From an uncultured Clostridia bacterium (GTDB lineage: Bacteria > Bacillota > Clostridia > Christensenellales > Borkfalkiaceae): 8,504 bases of DNA. Below the pieces are notes generated by a model. That model made no database searches and was not told the DNA's origin. It saw only the letters and a program-made list of their open reading frames with translations. How positions within the stretch are numbered: position 1 is the stretch's first letter; every line of letters starts with the position of its first letter. This document shows positions 1 through 8,354 of this stretch, piece after piece. The stretch covers positions 1 to 8,504 of the forward strand of contig CAMWHW010000030.1 of assembly GCA_947174175.1 (NCBI GenBank). Direction: 5' to 3'. The position numbers and the translations under genes were made by a program.

Positions 1-142
1 GCGCGGTGGCGCGGCGCATTGTAATACCTCCACCAGCACTACCGGAAGCAAACTAGGCCGCCCCCTTTTTGCAGGCGGGCAGGAATGGTAAAAACAGGGT
101 AAACGGCACACAAGCGGCTAAGCTCAAAGCAAATTTTTTCAT
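1..142 (-). pseudogene. Lipoprotein signal peptide with early in-frame stop (5' end of a broken or partial lipoprotein gene)
   Basis: Reading the minus strand from an ATG at 142 gives a 29-residue peptide: a basic start (MKKF), a hydrophobic stretch, and a lipobox LPAC with the cysteine at residue 24, then KKGAA and a TAG stop at 53-55. This is a textbook lipoprotein signal peptide with nothing left to anchor. In the same frame after the stop, the sequence continues without another stop to the window edge and begins with a Ser/Gly-rich stretch (FASGSAGGG), the kind of linker that usually follows a lipobox. That suggests a longer lipoprotein gene interrupted by a nonsense change or a sequencing error. 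A run of five G lies just before the stop and could also hide an indel; one alternative frame stays open to the edge. No strong ribosome binding site is visible ahead of the ATG. The mature protein cannot be identified. Confidence 0.4.
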
Positions 143-203
143 ATTAAAATTTATTTGCGGACGGGTTATAATATGATAATATTTTTAAACGCTTTTCAAA
201 CAG

Positions 204-232
204 TTGATTTTTTTTGCGCGCTGTGCTAAAAT
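204..232 (+). promoter_or_regulatory. Sigma-A type promoter for the gua block
   Basis: TTGATT at 204-209 and TAAAAT at 227-232 are separated by exactly 17 bp, in an AT-rich stretch. Transcription would begin near 239-240, about 30 nt before the TTG start at 270. It is the only good promoter seen ahead of the gene at 270, and none was found between that gene and guaB, so it probably also drives guaB and guaA. Confidence 0.65.
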
Positions 233-269
233 ATATAAAATATTTTGGTAGCGTTTCGGGTTAGAGTTT

Positions 270-887
270 TTGGAGAAGATAGTCGTAAAAACGGCGGTTA
301 AGACCGTCCTCATAATTCTTGGCATACTTGTTGCGGTTTTTGCGGTGTTCAACTTCGCTTTTCCCCAGCATATGGCTACGGCAACCGAGAGTATAGGCAA
401 CTACGATTTGGCGGTCAAATACTCTCTGCTGCGCTATAACTATACCAAAAAATGCGAAGACCTTGCGCGGTGCTTCGAAGACAGCGTTCTTCTGGGCGAG
501 GATAAATACGTTCTGGAATACGGCGAAAAGCTGGTTGCGCACGTCAATTACGAAGAGGTCTGCAAGACCAAGAACGAACAGCAGCGCGGAAGCAGATTCG
601 ATTATAAACACTGGGTCAATTCCAAGCTTGCCGTTTCGTACTACAACACGGGCGAAAAGACCAAGGCGATAACGCTTGCTTCCGAAGATAACGGAACCGA
701 AAGCTTCGTCTACGGAAACGCTTTGATGTCGCTTGCCGCAAGCATAAGGTCGGCGGGTGACGTGGAGTCGGCAACTGCAATTCTTGCCGCGCTGGAAGAG
801 ATTCACCCCGACGACGCGTCGGAAAGGGACACCTTAACGCAGGTAATTTCCATAATACGCGGCTTCGTTCTGAACGCAAACAGTTAA
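270..887 (+). CDS. Membrane-anchored helical-repeat (TPR-like) protein of unknown function
   Basis: A 205-residue protein that I do not recognise as a named family. Residues 1-11 are basic, and residues 12-31 form one hydrophobic segment (VLIILGILVAVFAVF), best read as an uncleaved membrane anchor. The rest would then lie outside the membrane. From about residue 45 the chain looks all-helical, with tetratricopeptide-like stretches: residues 119-138 (KLAVSYYNTGEKTKAITLAS) and 151-182, where an Ala/Leu pattern leads into GDVESA and ends in HPDD. Such repeats usually bind other proteins, so a scaffold role is possible but not shown. The start is taken as TTG at 270. An in-frame TAG lies at 249, the first in-frame ATG is codon 35, and starting there would remove the membrane segment. 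The ribosome binding site is weak (TTAGAG). guaB follows after 45 bp with no terminator between them, so the two are probably cotranscribed. Confidence 0.75.
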   Translation: MEKIVVKTAVKTVLIILGILVAVFAVFNFAFPQHMATATESIGNYDLAVKYSLLRYNYTKKCEDLARCFEDSVLLGEDKYVLEYGEKLVAHVNYEEVCKTKNEQQRGSRFDYKHWVNSKLAVSYYNTGEKTKAITLASEDNGTESFVYGNALMSLAASIRSAGDVESATAILAALEEIHPDDASERDTLTQVISIIRGFVLNANS

Positions 888-926
888 GAATTTTTTCACT
901 ATATAGATTTACGAACAAAGGAGTAA

Positions 927-2386
<1,460 letters not shown>

Positions 2387-2398
2387 AACTTAATTAAC

Positions 2399-2418
2399 AC
2401 GGAGGCTCGCGCCTCCGT
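2399..2418. other. GC-rich hairpin between guaB and guaA
   Basis: A perfect 8-bp stem (ACGGAGGC / GCCTCCGT) closes a TCGC tetraloop 12 nt after the guaB stop. It is followed by AAAAATTTT rather than a clean run of T, so it is at best a weak terminator. It may limit read-through into guaA or stabilise the end of guaB mRNA. No promoter for guaA was found downstream of it, so some transcription presumably passes through. Confidence 0.55.
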
Positions 2419-2444
2419 AAAAATTTTAAATAAGGAATAAACGT

Positions 2445-3986
2445 ATGCAACACGAAAAAGTATTGGTGCTTGATTTCGGCGGACAGTACAACCAGCTTAT
2501 CGCGCGCAGAGTGCGCGAGCATAAGATTTACTGTGAAGTCAAATCGTATAAAACGCCCATTGACGAAATACGCGCGATGAACCTTAGAGGCATAATCTTT
2601 ACGGGCGGTCCCAACTCGGTCTATCTGGACGATTCACCCAGAATGGACAAGGAAATTTTCGAACTGGGCGTGCCCATTTTGGGCATATGCTACGGCGCGC
2701 AGTTCCTCGTTTACGGACTTGGCGGCAAAATCGAAAAGGCGAACGAAACGGCAGTTGCCGAGTTCGGCAGAACGGACTGCGAGTTCGATACCGATTCGCT
2801 GCTTTTCAATGGCTTGAAGAAAAAGTCGGTCGTATGGATGAGCCATAACGACCACATAGCGACCCTTCCCGAGGGCTTCCGTGCAATTTGCCACAGCGAC
2901 AAGTGCCCCTACGGCGCAATAGAAAACGCGCAAAAGAAATTCTACGGTACGCAGTTCCATCCCGAAGTCAACCACACCGAGCAGGGCTTCGATATGCTTG
3001 GCAACTTCCTCTACAACGTCTGCGGCTGCAAGGGCGACTGGACGATGGAGGAGTACGCGCAGACGGCTATCCGCGATATCCGCGCAAAGGTAGGCAGCGG
3101 CAAAGCTCTGCTTGCTCTGTCGGGCGGCGTAGACAGCTCGGTTGCGTGCAAACTGCTTGCAAAGGCTATCGGCAGTCAGCTCACCTGCATATTCGTAGAC
3201 CACGGACTTATGCGCAAGAACGAGGGTGACGAGGTTGAAGCGGCTTTTGCGGACAGCGGAGTCAATTTCGTGCGCGTCAACGCGGGCGAAAGATTTTTGG
3301 ACAAACTTAAAGGCGTGACCGACCCCGAGCGCAAGCGCAAGATAATAGGCGAAGAATTTATCCGCGTGTTCGAGGACGAGGCAAAGAAGATAGGCAGAGT
3401 GGACTATCTCGTTCAGGGTACCATTTATCCCGACGTCATAGAGTCGGGCTTGGGCGACGCGGCGGTAATTAAGTCGCACCACAACGTGGGCGGACTTCCC
3501 GACTACGTCGATTTCAAGGAAATAATCGAGCCTTTGAGAATGCTGTTCAAGGACGAAGTGCGCGCACTCGGCATAACGCTGGGTCTTGACGAAAAGCTGG
3601 TATGGCGCCAGCCCTTCCCCGGTCCTGGTCTTGCAATAAGAATAATCGGCGAAATCACGCCCGAAAAGGTTGCAACCTTGCAGGACGCGGACGCCATTTT
3701 CCGCGAGGAGATTGCCAAAGCTCACCTCGACCGCGACATAAACCAGTACTTTGCGGTGCTTACCAATATGCGTTCTGTGGGAGTTATGGGCGACGGCAGA
3801 ACTTACGATTATACGCTTGCTCTGCGCGGCGTATCGACTACCGACTTTATGACCGCAGACTTCTCGCGTATTCCCTACGAGGTTCTGGAAGCGGCTTCCA
3901 ACCGCATAGTAAATGAGGTTAAGCACATCAACCGCATCGTGTACGACATTACGTCCAAACCCCCCGCAACCATCGAGTGGGAGTGA
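2445..3986 (+). CDS. guaA: GMP synthase (glutamine-hydrolysing)
   Basis: Converts XMP to GMP using ATP and ammonia from glutamine, directly after the guaB step; cytoplasmic. It has the two-part architecture of the family in one 513-residue chain, the usual length. The N-terminal class I glutamine amidotransferase domain (about 1-195) carries the nucleophile Cys82 in GICYGAQ and the His172/Glu174 pair in QFHPE. The ATP pyrophosphatase domain follows, with its P-loop LSGGVDSS at 225-232. The C-terminal dimerisation domain ends in [10 protein letters not shown], as is typical. All key residues are present and the frame is intact. The ATG at 2445 has an AAGGAA ribosome binding site about 8 nt upstream. 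It sits 58 bp after guaB, and the next gene begins 7 bp after its stop, so the three are probably one transcript. No guanine riboswitch is visible in the short leader. Confidence 0.98.
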   Translation: MQHEKVLVLDFGGQYNQLIARRVREHKIYCEVKSYKTPIDEIRAMNLRGIIFTGGPNSVYLDDSPRMDKEIFELGVPILGICYGAQFLVYGLGGKIEKANETAVAEFGRTDCEFDTDSLLFNGLKKKSVVWMSHNDHIATLPEGFRAICHSDKCPYGAIENAQKKFYGTQFHPEVNHTEQGFDMLGNFLYNVCGCKGDWTMEEYAQTAIRDIRAKVGSGKALLALSGGVDSSVACKLLAKAIGSQLTCIFVDHGLMRKNEGDEVEAAFADSGVNFVRVNAGERFLDKLKGVTDPERKRKIIGEEFIRVFEDEAKKIGRVDYLVQGTIYPDVIESGLGDAAVIKSHHNVGGLPDYVDFKEIIEPLRMLFKDEVRALGITLGLDEKLVWRQPFPGPGLAIRIIGEITPEKVATLQDADAIFREEIAKAHLDRDINQYFAVLTNMRSVGVMGDGRTYDYTLALRGVSTTDFMTADFSRIPYEVLEAASNRIVNEVKHINRIVYDITSKPPATIEWE

Positions 3987-3993
3987 TATCAAA

Positions 3994-4926
3994 ATGAAAC
4001 GTAAATTATTCGGACTGTTTTTTGTTATCATAGCAATTTTCTCATGCACCTTCGGTTTGACGGCGTGCAAGGAGGACCCCGCGCTCCGCTTTACTTTGAG
4101 CGAAGACGGCACTTATTATATCTGCGAATACGGGAACGTATCTAAGGCGGAAGCGGAAATGGTTATACCTTCCGATTACAACGGTAAACCCGTTGAGGAA
4201 ATAGGACACTTTCATTTTGAAAATCTTGAAAGCGTAATTATTCCCGACAGCGTAAAAGTCATCGGCGAACAGGCGTTTTCGGGTTGTTCTAATCTGAAAA
4301 GCGTATCAATAGGCAGCGGAGTGACTACGATAGGTAAGTTCGCGTTCGGCGGCTGCGATTCTCTTGAAAGCATAACCATACCGGACAACGTGACGACGAT
4401 CGAAGAATACGCTTTCGACCAGTGCCATAATTTTAAAAACGTAACGCTCGGAAAGGGTGTAAAGACTATTAAAGGTCATACCTTTTATCACTGTGAAAAT
4501 CTAAAAAATATAGTTTTGCCCGACACGGTGGAAGTTATCGGCGATGATGCGTTCACGGGCTCCGGTCTGGAAAATATTACGATAGGTGGCGGCGTAACAA
4601 CAATCGGTAAGTACGCTTTCAGAGATTGTAAGCTCAAAACCGTGGAGTTGCCCTCTTCCGTAAGTACTATCGATGACAGAGCGTTCTGCAATTGCGGCAG
4701 CCTTGAAACCGTAGTTTTGGACGGCAAGGAAAAAATTACGTTCGGCGATACGGTTTTCTACGGTTGCACAAGCTTCAAAAGAATTTATGCAAAAAGCACG
4801 CTTGAAGAGTGGAGGGCGGCGGAAAATTCTTCGCCCGTAAGCATTGCCTGGTATTCCGAAACTACTCCCCCGGACGACGCGTATTATTGGCACTACGTGG
4901 ACGATATAATAACTAACTGGAATTGA
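3994..4926 (+). CDS. BspA-like leucine-rich-repeat lipoprotein
   Basis: A 310-residue exported protein. Residues 1-25 are a lipoprotein signal peptide: MKRK, a hydrophobic core, then the lipobox LTAC with Cys25 as the lipid attachment site. Residues about 65-265 hold seven to nine LRR_5 (BspA/TpLRR-type) repeats spaced 22-23 residues apart. Each has a motif of the form AFxxCxxLxxVxIPxxVxxI; AF or an equivalent recurs near 94, 117, 140, 163, 186, 208, 230 and 254. The C-terminal tail (residues 285-310, with YYWHYVDDI) resembles the closing segment often seen in Clostridial LRR_5 proteins. Such proteins are thought to act in surface binding; the ligand here is unknown. The start at 3994 is chosen because it begins the signal peptide and has GGGAG just upstream, inside the last codons of guaA. 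An upstream in-frame ATG at 3913 would add 27 non-signal residues and overlap guaA. The 7-bp gap suggests translational coupling to guaA. Confidence 0.92.
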   Translation: MKRKLFGLFFVIIAIFSCTFGLTACKEDPALRFTLSEDGTYYICEYGNVSKAEAEMVIPSDYNGKPVEEIGHFHFENLESVIIPDSVKVIGEQAFSGCSNLKSVSIGSGVTTIGKFAFGGCDSLESITIPDNVTTIEEYAFDQCHNFKNVTLGKGVKTIKGHTFYHCENLKNIVLPDTVEVIGDDAFTGSGLENITIGGGVTTIGKYAFRDCKLKTVELPSSVSTIDDRAFCNCGSLETVVLDGKEKITFGDTVFYGCTSFKRIYAKSTLEEWRAAENSSPVSIAWYSETTPPDDAYYWHYVDDIITNWN

Positions 4927-4938
4927 TAAGCAAAAAGT

Positions 4939-4968
4939 AAAAGAGCCGCCGAATGGCGGCTCTTTTTT
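4939..4968. terminator. Bidirectional rho-independent terminator between convergent genes
   Basis: A GC-rich stem (AAAAGAGCCGCC / GGCGGCTCTTTT, 12 bp) closes a GAAT loop at 4951-4954. It is followed by T on the plus strand; on the minus strand the sequence after the stem is also T-rich. It ends the LRR lipoprotein transcript, whose stop is at 4926. It also ends the converging Rrf2 gene, whose stop codon (4967-4969) overlaps the edge of the T tract. Confidence 0.9.
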
Positions 4969-5374
4969 ATATGGTTCCGTTCACTATATCGGCAAGCGTA
5001 ACCGAATAAAAGAAGTTGCGGGTCAAATCGTCGTACTTTTTCCAAAGCGGAAGGGTGCGGCAGCTTGCCTTTCGCGCGCACGGTTCCGCACCTTTTCCAA
5101 GGCACGCCACGGCGGCAAGGGTGCCTTCGGTAAGTTCTAAAATTTCCCCCGCGGTGTACTCTTCGGGAGGGCGCGTCAGCATATATCCGCCGCCCTTTCC
5201 GCGCTGTCCCTTCAAAAGCTTTTTCTCAATCAGAATTTTCAGTATTATTTCCAGATACTTTTTGGAAATGCCCTGTCTGTTTGCAATCTCTTCAAGCGGC
5301 ACGAACTGCCCCTCGGGCTGCTCAGCCAAATCAATCATAACGCGCAAAGCGTACCGTCCCTTGGTCGAAATCAT
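4967..5374 (-). CDS. Rrf2-family transcriptional regulator with a C-X7-C-X5-C motif
   Basis: A 135-residue DNA-binding regulator, the normal length for Rrf2 proteins. The N-terminus MISTKGRYALRVMIDLA and the winged helix-turn-helix following it (about 25-70, with GISKKYLEIILKIL and the GKGGGYMLTRP wing) are diagnostic of the family. Residues 91, 99 and 105 are cysteines, placed where IscR and NsrR carry their Fe-S ligands (IscR uses C-X5-C-X5-C), so a redox or Fe-S sensing role is possible. The family also includes CymR, the sulfur-metabolism repressor. The gene is divergent from metY, and the shared intergenic region carries inverted repeats over both promoters, which supports control of metY and of itself. 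The ATG at 5374 is preceded by GAGGTG with 5-nt spacing. The family is near certain; the sensed signal is not known. Confidence 0.93.
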   Translation of the reverse strand: MISTKGRYALRVMIDLAEQPEGQFVPLEEIANRQGISKKYLEIILKILIEKKLLKGQRGKGGGYMLTRPPEEYTAGEILELTEGTLAAVACLGKGAEPCARKASCRTLPLWKKYDDLTRNFFYSVTLADIVNGTI

Positions 5375-5393
5375 AACTGCACCTCACGTATAT

Positions 5394-5419
5394 ACCTATT
5401 ATACCACAAGGTAATAGGT
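5394..5419. promoter_or_regulatory. Putative operator 1 (inverted repeat over the regulator promoter)
   Basis: A perfect 8-bp inverted repeat, ACCTATTA-N10-TAATAGGT, 26 bp overall. A smaller dyad, TACC-N4-GGTA, lies inside it at 5402-5413. It overlaps the -10 region of the regulator's own promoter, as expected for autorepression. Inferred to bind the adjacent Rrf2 protein. Confidence 0.6.
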
Positions 5420-5427
5420 TAATTCAA
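5398..5427 (-). promoter_or_regulatory. Promoter of the Rrf2 regulator gene
   Basis: On the minus strand, TTGAAT (5427-5422) and TATAAT (5403-5398) are separated by 18 bp. The start of transcription would lie about 7 bp further downstream, a short distance before the GAGGTG ribosome binding site. The inverted repeat at 5394-5419 covers the -10 box and the spacer. Confidence 0.7.
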
Positions 5428-5455
5428 TATATTTTTATAAGTTTTTCCAATAATA

Positions 5456-5482
5456 ACCTATTAACCTATTGACAAAGTAGGT
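5456..5482. promoter_or_regulatory. Putative operator 2 (repeated half-sites over the metY -35)
   Basis: Two ACCTATT direct repeats start at 5456 and 5464 (period 8 bp), followed by an inverted TAGGT at 5478-5482. The second half-site and TAGGT form ACCTA-N9-TAGGT, centred on the metY -35 box (5469-5474). The same half-site as operator 1 appears, so one regulator probably binds both. Confidence 0.55.
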
Positions 5483-5497
5483 AATTAAAGATATAAT
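5469..5497 (+). promoter_or_regulatory. Consensus sigma-A promoter of metY
   Basis: TTGACA at 5469-5474 and TATAAT at 5492-5497, 17 bp apart: perfect consensus in both boxes and spacing. The predicted leader is only about 24 nt, so there is no room for a SAM riboswitch. Such a strong promoter overlapped by half-sites implies control by repression. Confidence 0.85.
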
Positions 5498-5527
5498 AAG
5501 TTCAATCATAATCAAAGAGGTCAATAT

Positions 5528-6820
5528 ATGAGCAACTATAAATTCGAAACTTTGCAGCTTCACGTAGGGCAGGAGGAGGCGGACCCCGCGACCGACGCGC
5601 GCGCCGTACCCATCTACCAGACGACTTCCTATGTCTTTAAAAATTCCGAACACGCGGCGGCGCGCTTCTCGCTTGCGGACGCGGGCAACATTTACGGCAG
5701 ACTGACCAATTCCACGCAGGACGTTCTGGAAAAGCGCATTGCGGCGCTTGAAGGCGGTGTTGCCGCGCTTGCGCTTTCGTCGGGTGCGGCGGCAATAACC
5801 TACGCGATTCTGGCGCTTGCGGCGGACGGCGGACATATAGTCGCGCAAAAGACCATTTACGGAGGCAGTTACAATCTTTTATGCCACACTCTGCCGCACT
5901 ACGGCATAAGCGCAACCTTCGTCAACGCGCACGATTTAAAGGAGCTGGAAAACGCAATCAAGCCCGAAACGCGGGCAATCTATCTGGAAACTCTGGGCAA
6001 CCCCAACAGCGACATTCCCGATATCGACGCGGTAGCCGCAATCGCGCATAAGCACGGCTTGCCCCTCGTTATAGACAACACGTTCGGCACGCCCTATCTC
6101 ATCCGCCCCATAGAGCACGGCGCGGATATAGTCGTACATTCGGCAACCAAATTCATAGGCGGTCACGGCACCACACTGGGCGGAATTATAGTCGATTCGG
6201 GCAAGTTCGACTGGTGCGCAAGCGGCAAATTCCCCGCTATTGCCGACCCCACCCCCAGCTATCACGGCGTTTCGTTCGTGGACGCAGTCGGCGCGGCGGC
6301 TTTCGTAACTTATATAAGGGCGATTCTTTTAAGGGATACGGGCGCAACCATTTCGCCGTTCAACGCGTTCCTTTTGTTGCAGGGCGTGGAAACGCTTTCG
6401 TTAAGACTGGAAAGACACGCGCAGAACACCATAAAAGTAGTGGAGTATCTTTCCGAACATCCGCTGGTTGAAAAGGTAAATCATCCCTCGCTCAAAGACC
6501 ACCCCGACAACAAGCTTTACAAAAAATATTTCCCCAACGGTGGAGCTTCCATCTTCACTTTCGATATAAAGGGAGGCAGGGAAGAGGCGTTTAAATTTAT
6601 CGACAGCCTTAAAATTTTCTCCCTTCTTGCAAACGTTGCGGACGTAAAGAGTCTTGTTATTCACCCCGCAACCACTACGCACTCGCAGTTGTCTGCGGCG
6701 GAGCTGGAAGAGCAGGGTATTCACCAGAATACTATCCGTCTTTCCATTGGCACGGAGCATATCGACGACATTATCGCCGACCTGGAAAGGGGCTTTGCAG
6801 CGGTAAAGAGCGGTAAATAA
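5528..6820 (+). CDS. metY: O-acetylhomoserine sulfhydrylase (O-acetylhomoserine aminocarboxypropyltransferase)
   Basis: A PLP enzyme of the Cys/Met-metabolism family that makes homocysteine from O-acetylhomoserine and sulfide, feeding methionine synthesis; cytoplasmic. The 430-residue length and N-terminus (FETLQLHVGQEEADPATDARAVPIYQTTSY, residues 6-35) are typical of MetY rather than the shorter (about 380-400 residue) MetB/MetC enzymes. The PLP-binding Lys208 lies in HSATKFIGGHG, preceded by Asp183 in VIDNTFGTP. The substrate-binding SLGxxxSLxxHP equivalent near the C-terminal part reads DVKSLVIHPATTTHSQL, again the MetY form. The ATG at 5528 follows AGAGGT with about 6-nt spacing. It is transcribed alone from a consensus promoter, divergent from an Rrf2 regulator whose probable operators overlap that promoter. 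A related substrate, such as O-succinylhomoserine or O-acetylserine, cannot be excluded by sequence alone. Confidence 0.95.
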   Translation: MSNYKFETLQLHVGQEEADPATDARAVPIYQTTSYVFKNSEHAAARFSLADAGNIYGRLTNSTQDVLEKRIAALEGGVAALALSSGAAAITYAILALAADGGHIVAQKTIYGGSYNLLCHTLPHYGISATFVNAHDLKELENAIKPETRAIYLETLGNPNSDIPDIDAVAAIAHKHGLPLVIDNTFGTPYLIRPIEHGADIVVHSATKFIGGHGTTLGGIIVDSGKFDWCASGKFPAIADPTPSYHGVSFVDAVGAAAFVTYIRAILLRDTGATISPFNAFLLLQGVETLSLRLERHAQNTIKVVEYLSEHPLVEKVNHPSLKDHPDNKLYKKYFPNGGASIFTFDIKGGREEAFKFIDSLKIFSLLANVADVKSLVIHPATTTHSQLSAAELEEQGIHQNTIRLSIGTEHIDDIIADLERGFAAVKSGK

Positions 6821-6845
6821 TTGCACCCGATTTATAAAATCACGT

Positions 6846-6874
6846 TTGACAAAATAAAAAAAATCTGATATTAT
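6846..6874 (+). promoter_or_regulatory. Promoter of the MATE exporter gene
   Basis: TTGACA at 6846-6851 and TATTAT at 6869-6874 with a 17-bp, A-rich spacer, 25 bp after the metY stop. Transcription would start near 6882 and run straight into the hairpin at 6898-6927. Confidence 0.75.
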
Positions 6875-6897
6875 TTAAGGGTCGGACAGCTGATATA

Positions 6898-6935
6898 AGC
6901 GTAGAAATTCGGACGAATTTCTACGCTAATTTTTT
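6898..6935 (+). terminator. Leader terminator (attenuator-like) upstream of the MATE gene
   Basis: A perfect 13-bp stem (AGCGTAGAAATTC / GAATTTCTACGCT) with a GGAC loop is followed by AA and six T, a good intrinsic terminator. It lies after the MATE promoter and immediately before that gene's GGAGG ribosome binding site (6936-6940). It could end metY read-through, but because a strong promoter lies upstream of it, it would also cut the MATE transcript short unless bypassed. No upstream ORF or known riboswitch was recognised in the roughly 65-nt leader. Confidence 0.75.
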
Positions 6936-6947
6936 GGAGGTTTTTTT

Positions 6948-8354
6948 ATGGAAGAAACGCAAACCCAGGAATTTTTAGGTACTGCAAGGCTCGGCAAACT
7001 TATGCTCAAATTCTGTATACCGTGCATACTGTCGCTGCTCGTCAGCGCGCTGTACAATATCGTCGACCAGATTTTTGTCGGCAACAGCGAACTGTCGGTA
7101 CTCGGCAACGCCGCAACGGGAGTCGTGTTTCCCATATTCATAATTGCGCAAGCGTTCGCGTGGTGGATAGGCGACGGCTGCGCGGCTTACCTAAACATAT
7201 GCCAGGGCAGGGGCGAAGGCAAAAAATCGCACAAAGCCGTGGGCACGGGTCTGGTTTTAACCGTGCTTGCCAGCGTAATTTTAATCGCCGTGTTCTTCCC
7301 GTTAAAGAGACAGCTTCTTTCAACCTTCGGCGCGTCGTCGGAAAGTATCGGCTACGCAATAGAATATTTCAACATAATTCTGCCGTTCTTTCCCGTATAT
7401 ATGGCTATGAATATGATGAACGCAGTAGTGCGCGCGGACGGCGCTCCGGGGTGGTCTATGGCTTCCATGCTGTCGGGCGCGCTCGTAAATATCGCCCTCG
7501 ACCCCGCGTTCATATACGGCTGTAAGTGGGGTATGGCGGGAGCCGCATGGGCAACCGTAATCGGACAGTGTGTATCGTTCGTTATAGCGGTAATTTACTT
7601 CTTCCGCACCAAGACTTTCAAGCTCAGATTGAAAAGCTTTATCCCCGATTTCAAGGCGGTGTTCCCAGCAATAAAACTCGGTCTGTCGTCGTTTATTACG
7701 CAGGTTACGATAGTTATAATTTCACTCGTCTGCAATATTATGCTTGCAAAATACGGCGCAATCGATTTAAACGACCCCGACACCCCGATTGCGCTTATCG
7801 GCGTTGAAAGCAAGGTCTTTACCGTCGTTATCAATATAGTGGTGGGAATAGTGCTCGGCTGTCAGCCCATAATCGGCTACAATATCGGCGCGAAAAACTA
7901 TGCCCGTATCAAGAGGCTGTACCTTTATATTCTGTCAAGCACGGTTGCGGTGGGGCTCGTATTCACCATACTTTTCGAAGCGTGCCCTTCGGCAGTAGTG
8001 GGCATATTCGGCAAACCCGACCCCGAACAGGTCAACCCCGAAACGTACTGGCAATTCGGTAAAAAGCTGTTCCGCATATTCTTAATGTTCGTAACGTTTA
8101 CGTGCACTATCAAAATGTCGTCAATCTTCTTCCAGGCGCTCGGCAAACCAGTGCTTGCAATTGCGGCTTCGCTCGTGCGCGACATAGTGTGCTTCGTGCC
8201 GCTCGTCTGCACCCTGCCGCTGGCAATGGGTATAGACGGCTGTCTGTGGGCGGCGCCCATTGCCGACGCTGTTGCAATGGCAGTCACCGTCGCGCTTACG
8301 GTAGTATGTTTTAAAGATTTGAACAAAAAAGCACTAATTTTGGCAAACTCTTGA
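6948..8354 (+). CDS. MATE-family multidrug/cation exporter, MepA-like
   Basis: An integral membrane antiporter of 468 residues, expected to have 12 transmembrane helices in two six-helix halves (roughly residues 16-230 and 240-455). MATE proteins export cationic drugs, dyes or metabolites in exchange for Na+ or H+. Features typical of the MepA-like branch are KFCIPCILSLLVSALYNIVD (residues 21-40) continuing QIFVGN, the GDGCAAYLN stretch near 75-83, and the repeated small-residue segments of the second half (GVESKVFTVV, GCQPIIGYNIGAKN). No truncation is seen. The ATG at 6948 has a strong GGAGG 7 nt upstream. The gene has its own promoter and a leader terminator, suggesting induced expression; its neighbours do not reveal the substrate. 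The stop codon overlaps the -35 box of the next gene's promoter. Confidence 0.93.
   Translation: MEETQTQEFLGTARLGKLMLKFCIPCILSLLVSALYNIVDQIFVGNSELSVLGNAATGVVFPIFIIAQAFAWWIGDGCAAYLNICQGRGEGKKSHKAVGTGLVLTVLASVILIAVFFPLKRQLLSTFGASSESIGYAIEYFNIILPFFPVYMAMNMMNAVVRADGAPGWSMASMLSGALVNIALDPAFIYGCKWGMAGAAWATVIGQCVSFVIAVIYFFRTKTFKLRLKSFIPDFKAVFPAIKLGLSSFITQVTIVIISLVCNIMLAKYGAIDLNDPDTPIALIGVESKVFTVVINIVVGIVLGCQPIIGYNIGAKNYARIKRLYLYILSSTVAVGLVFTILFEACPSAVVGIFGKPDPEQVNPETYWQFGKKLFRIFLMFVTFTCTIKMSSIFFQALGKPVLAIAASLVRDIVCFVPLVCTLPLAMGIDGCLWAAPIADAVAMAVTVALTVVCFKDLNKKALILANS

Noticed and set aside
143..203. Minus-strand promoter for the left-edge lipoprotein
   Set aside because: AT-rich -10-like strings and a TTGAAA (199-194) exist, but no pair has good spacing together with good boxes.
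2634..4112. Long open frame (492 codons) on the minus strand across guaA
   Set aside because: It is wholly antisense to a certain guaA, its translation resembles no family and lacks domain structure, and it has no ribosome binding site worth noting. It is a by-product of codon bias in guaA.
5498..5527. SAM (S-box) riboswitch ahead of metY
   Set aside because: The predicted leader is about 24 nt, much too short for any SAM riboswitch.
6880..6947. Guanidine (ykkC or mini-ykkC) riboswitch ahead of the MATE gene
   Set aside because: The leader is too short for ykkC-I and has one hairpin with a GGAC loop rather than two stems with ACGR loops.
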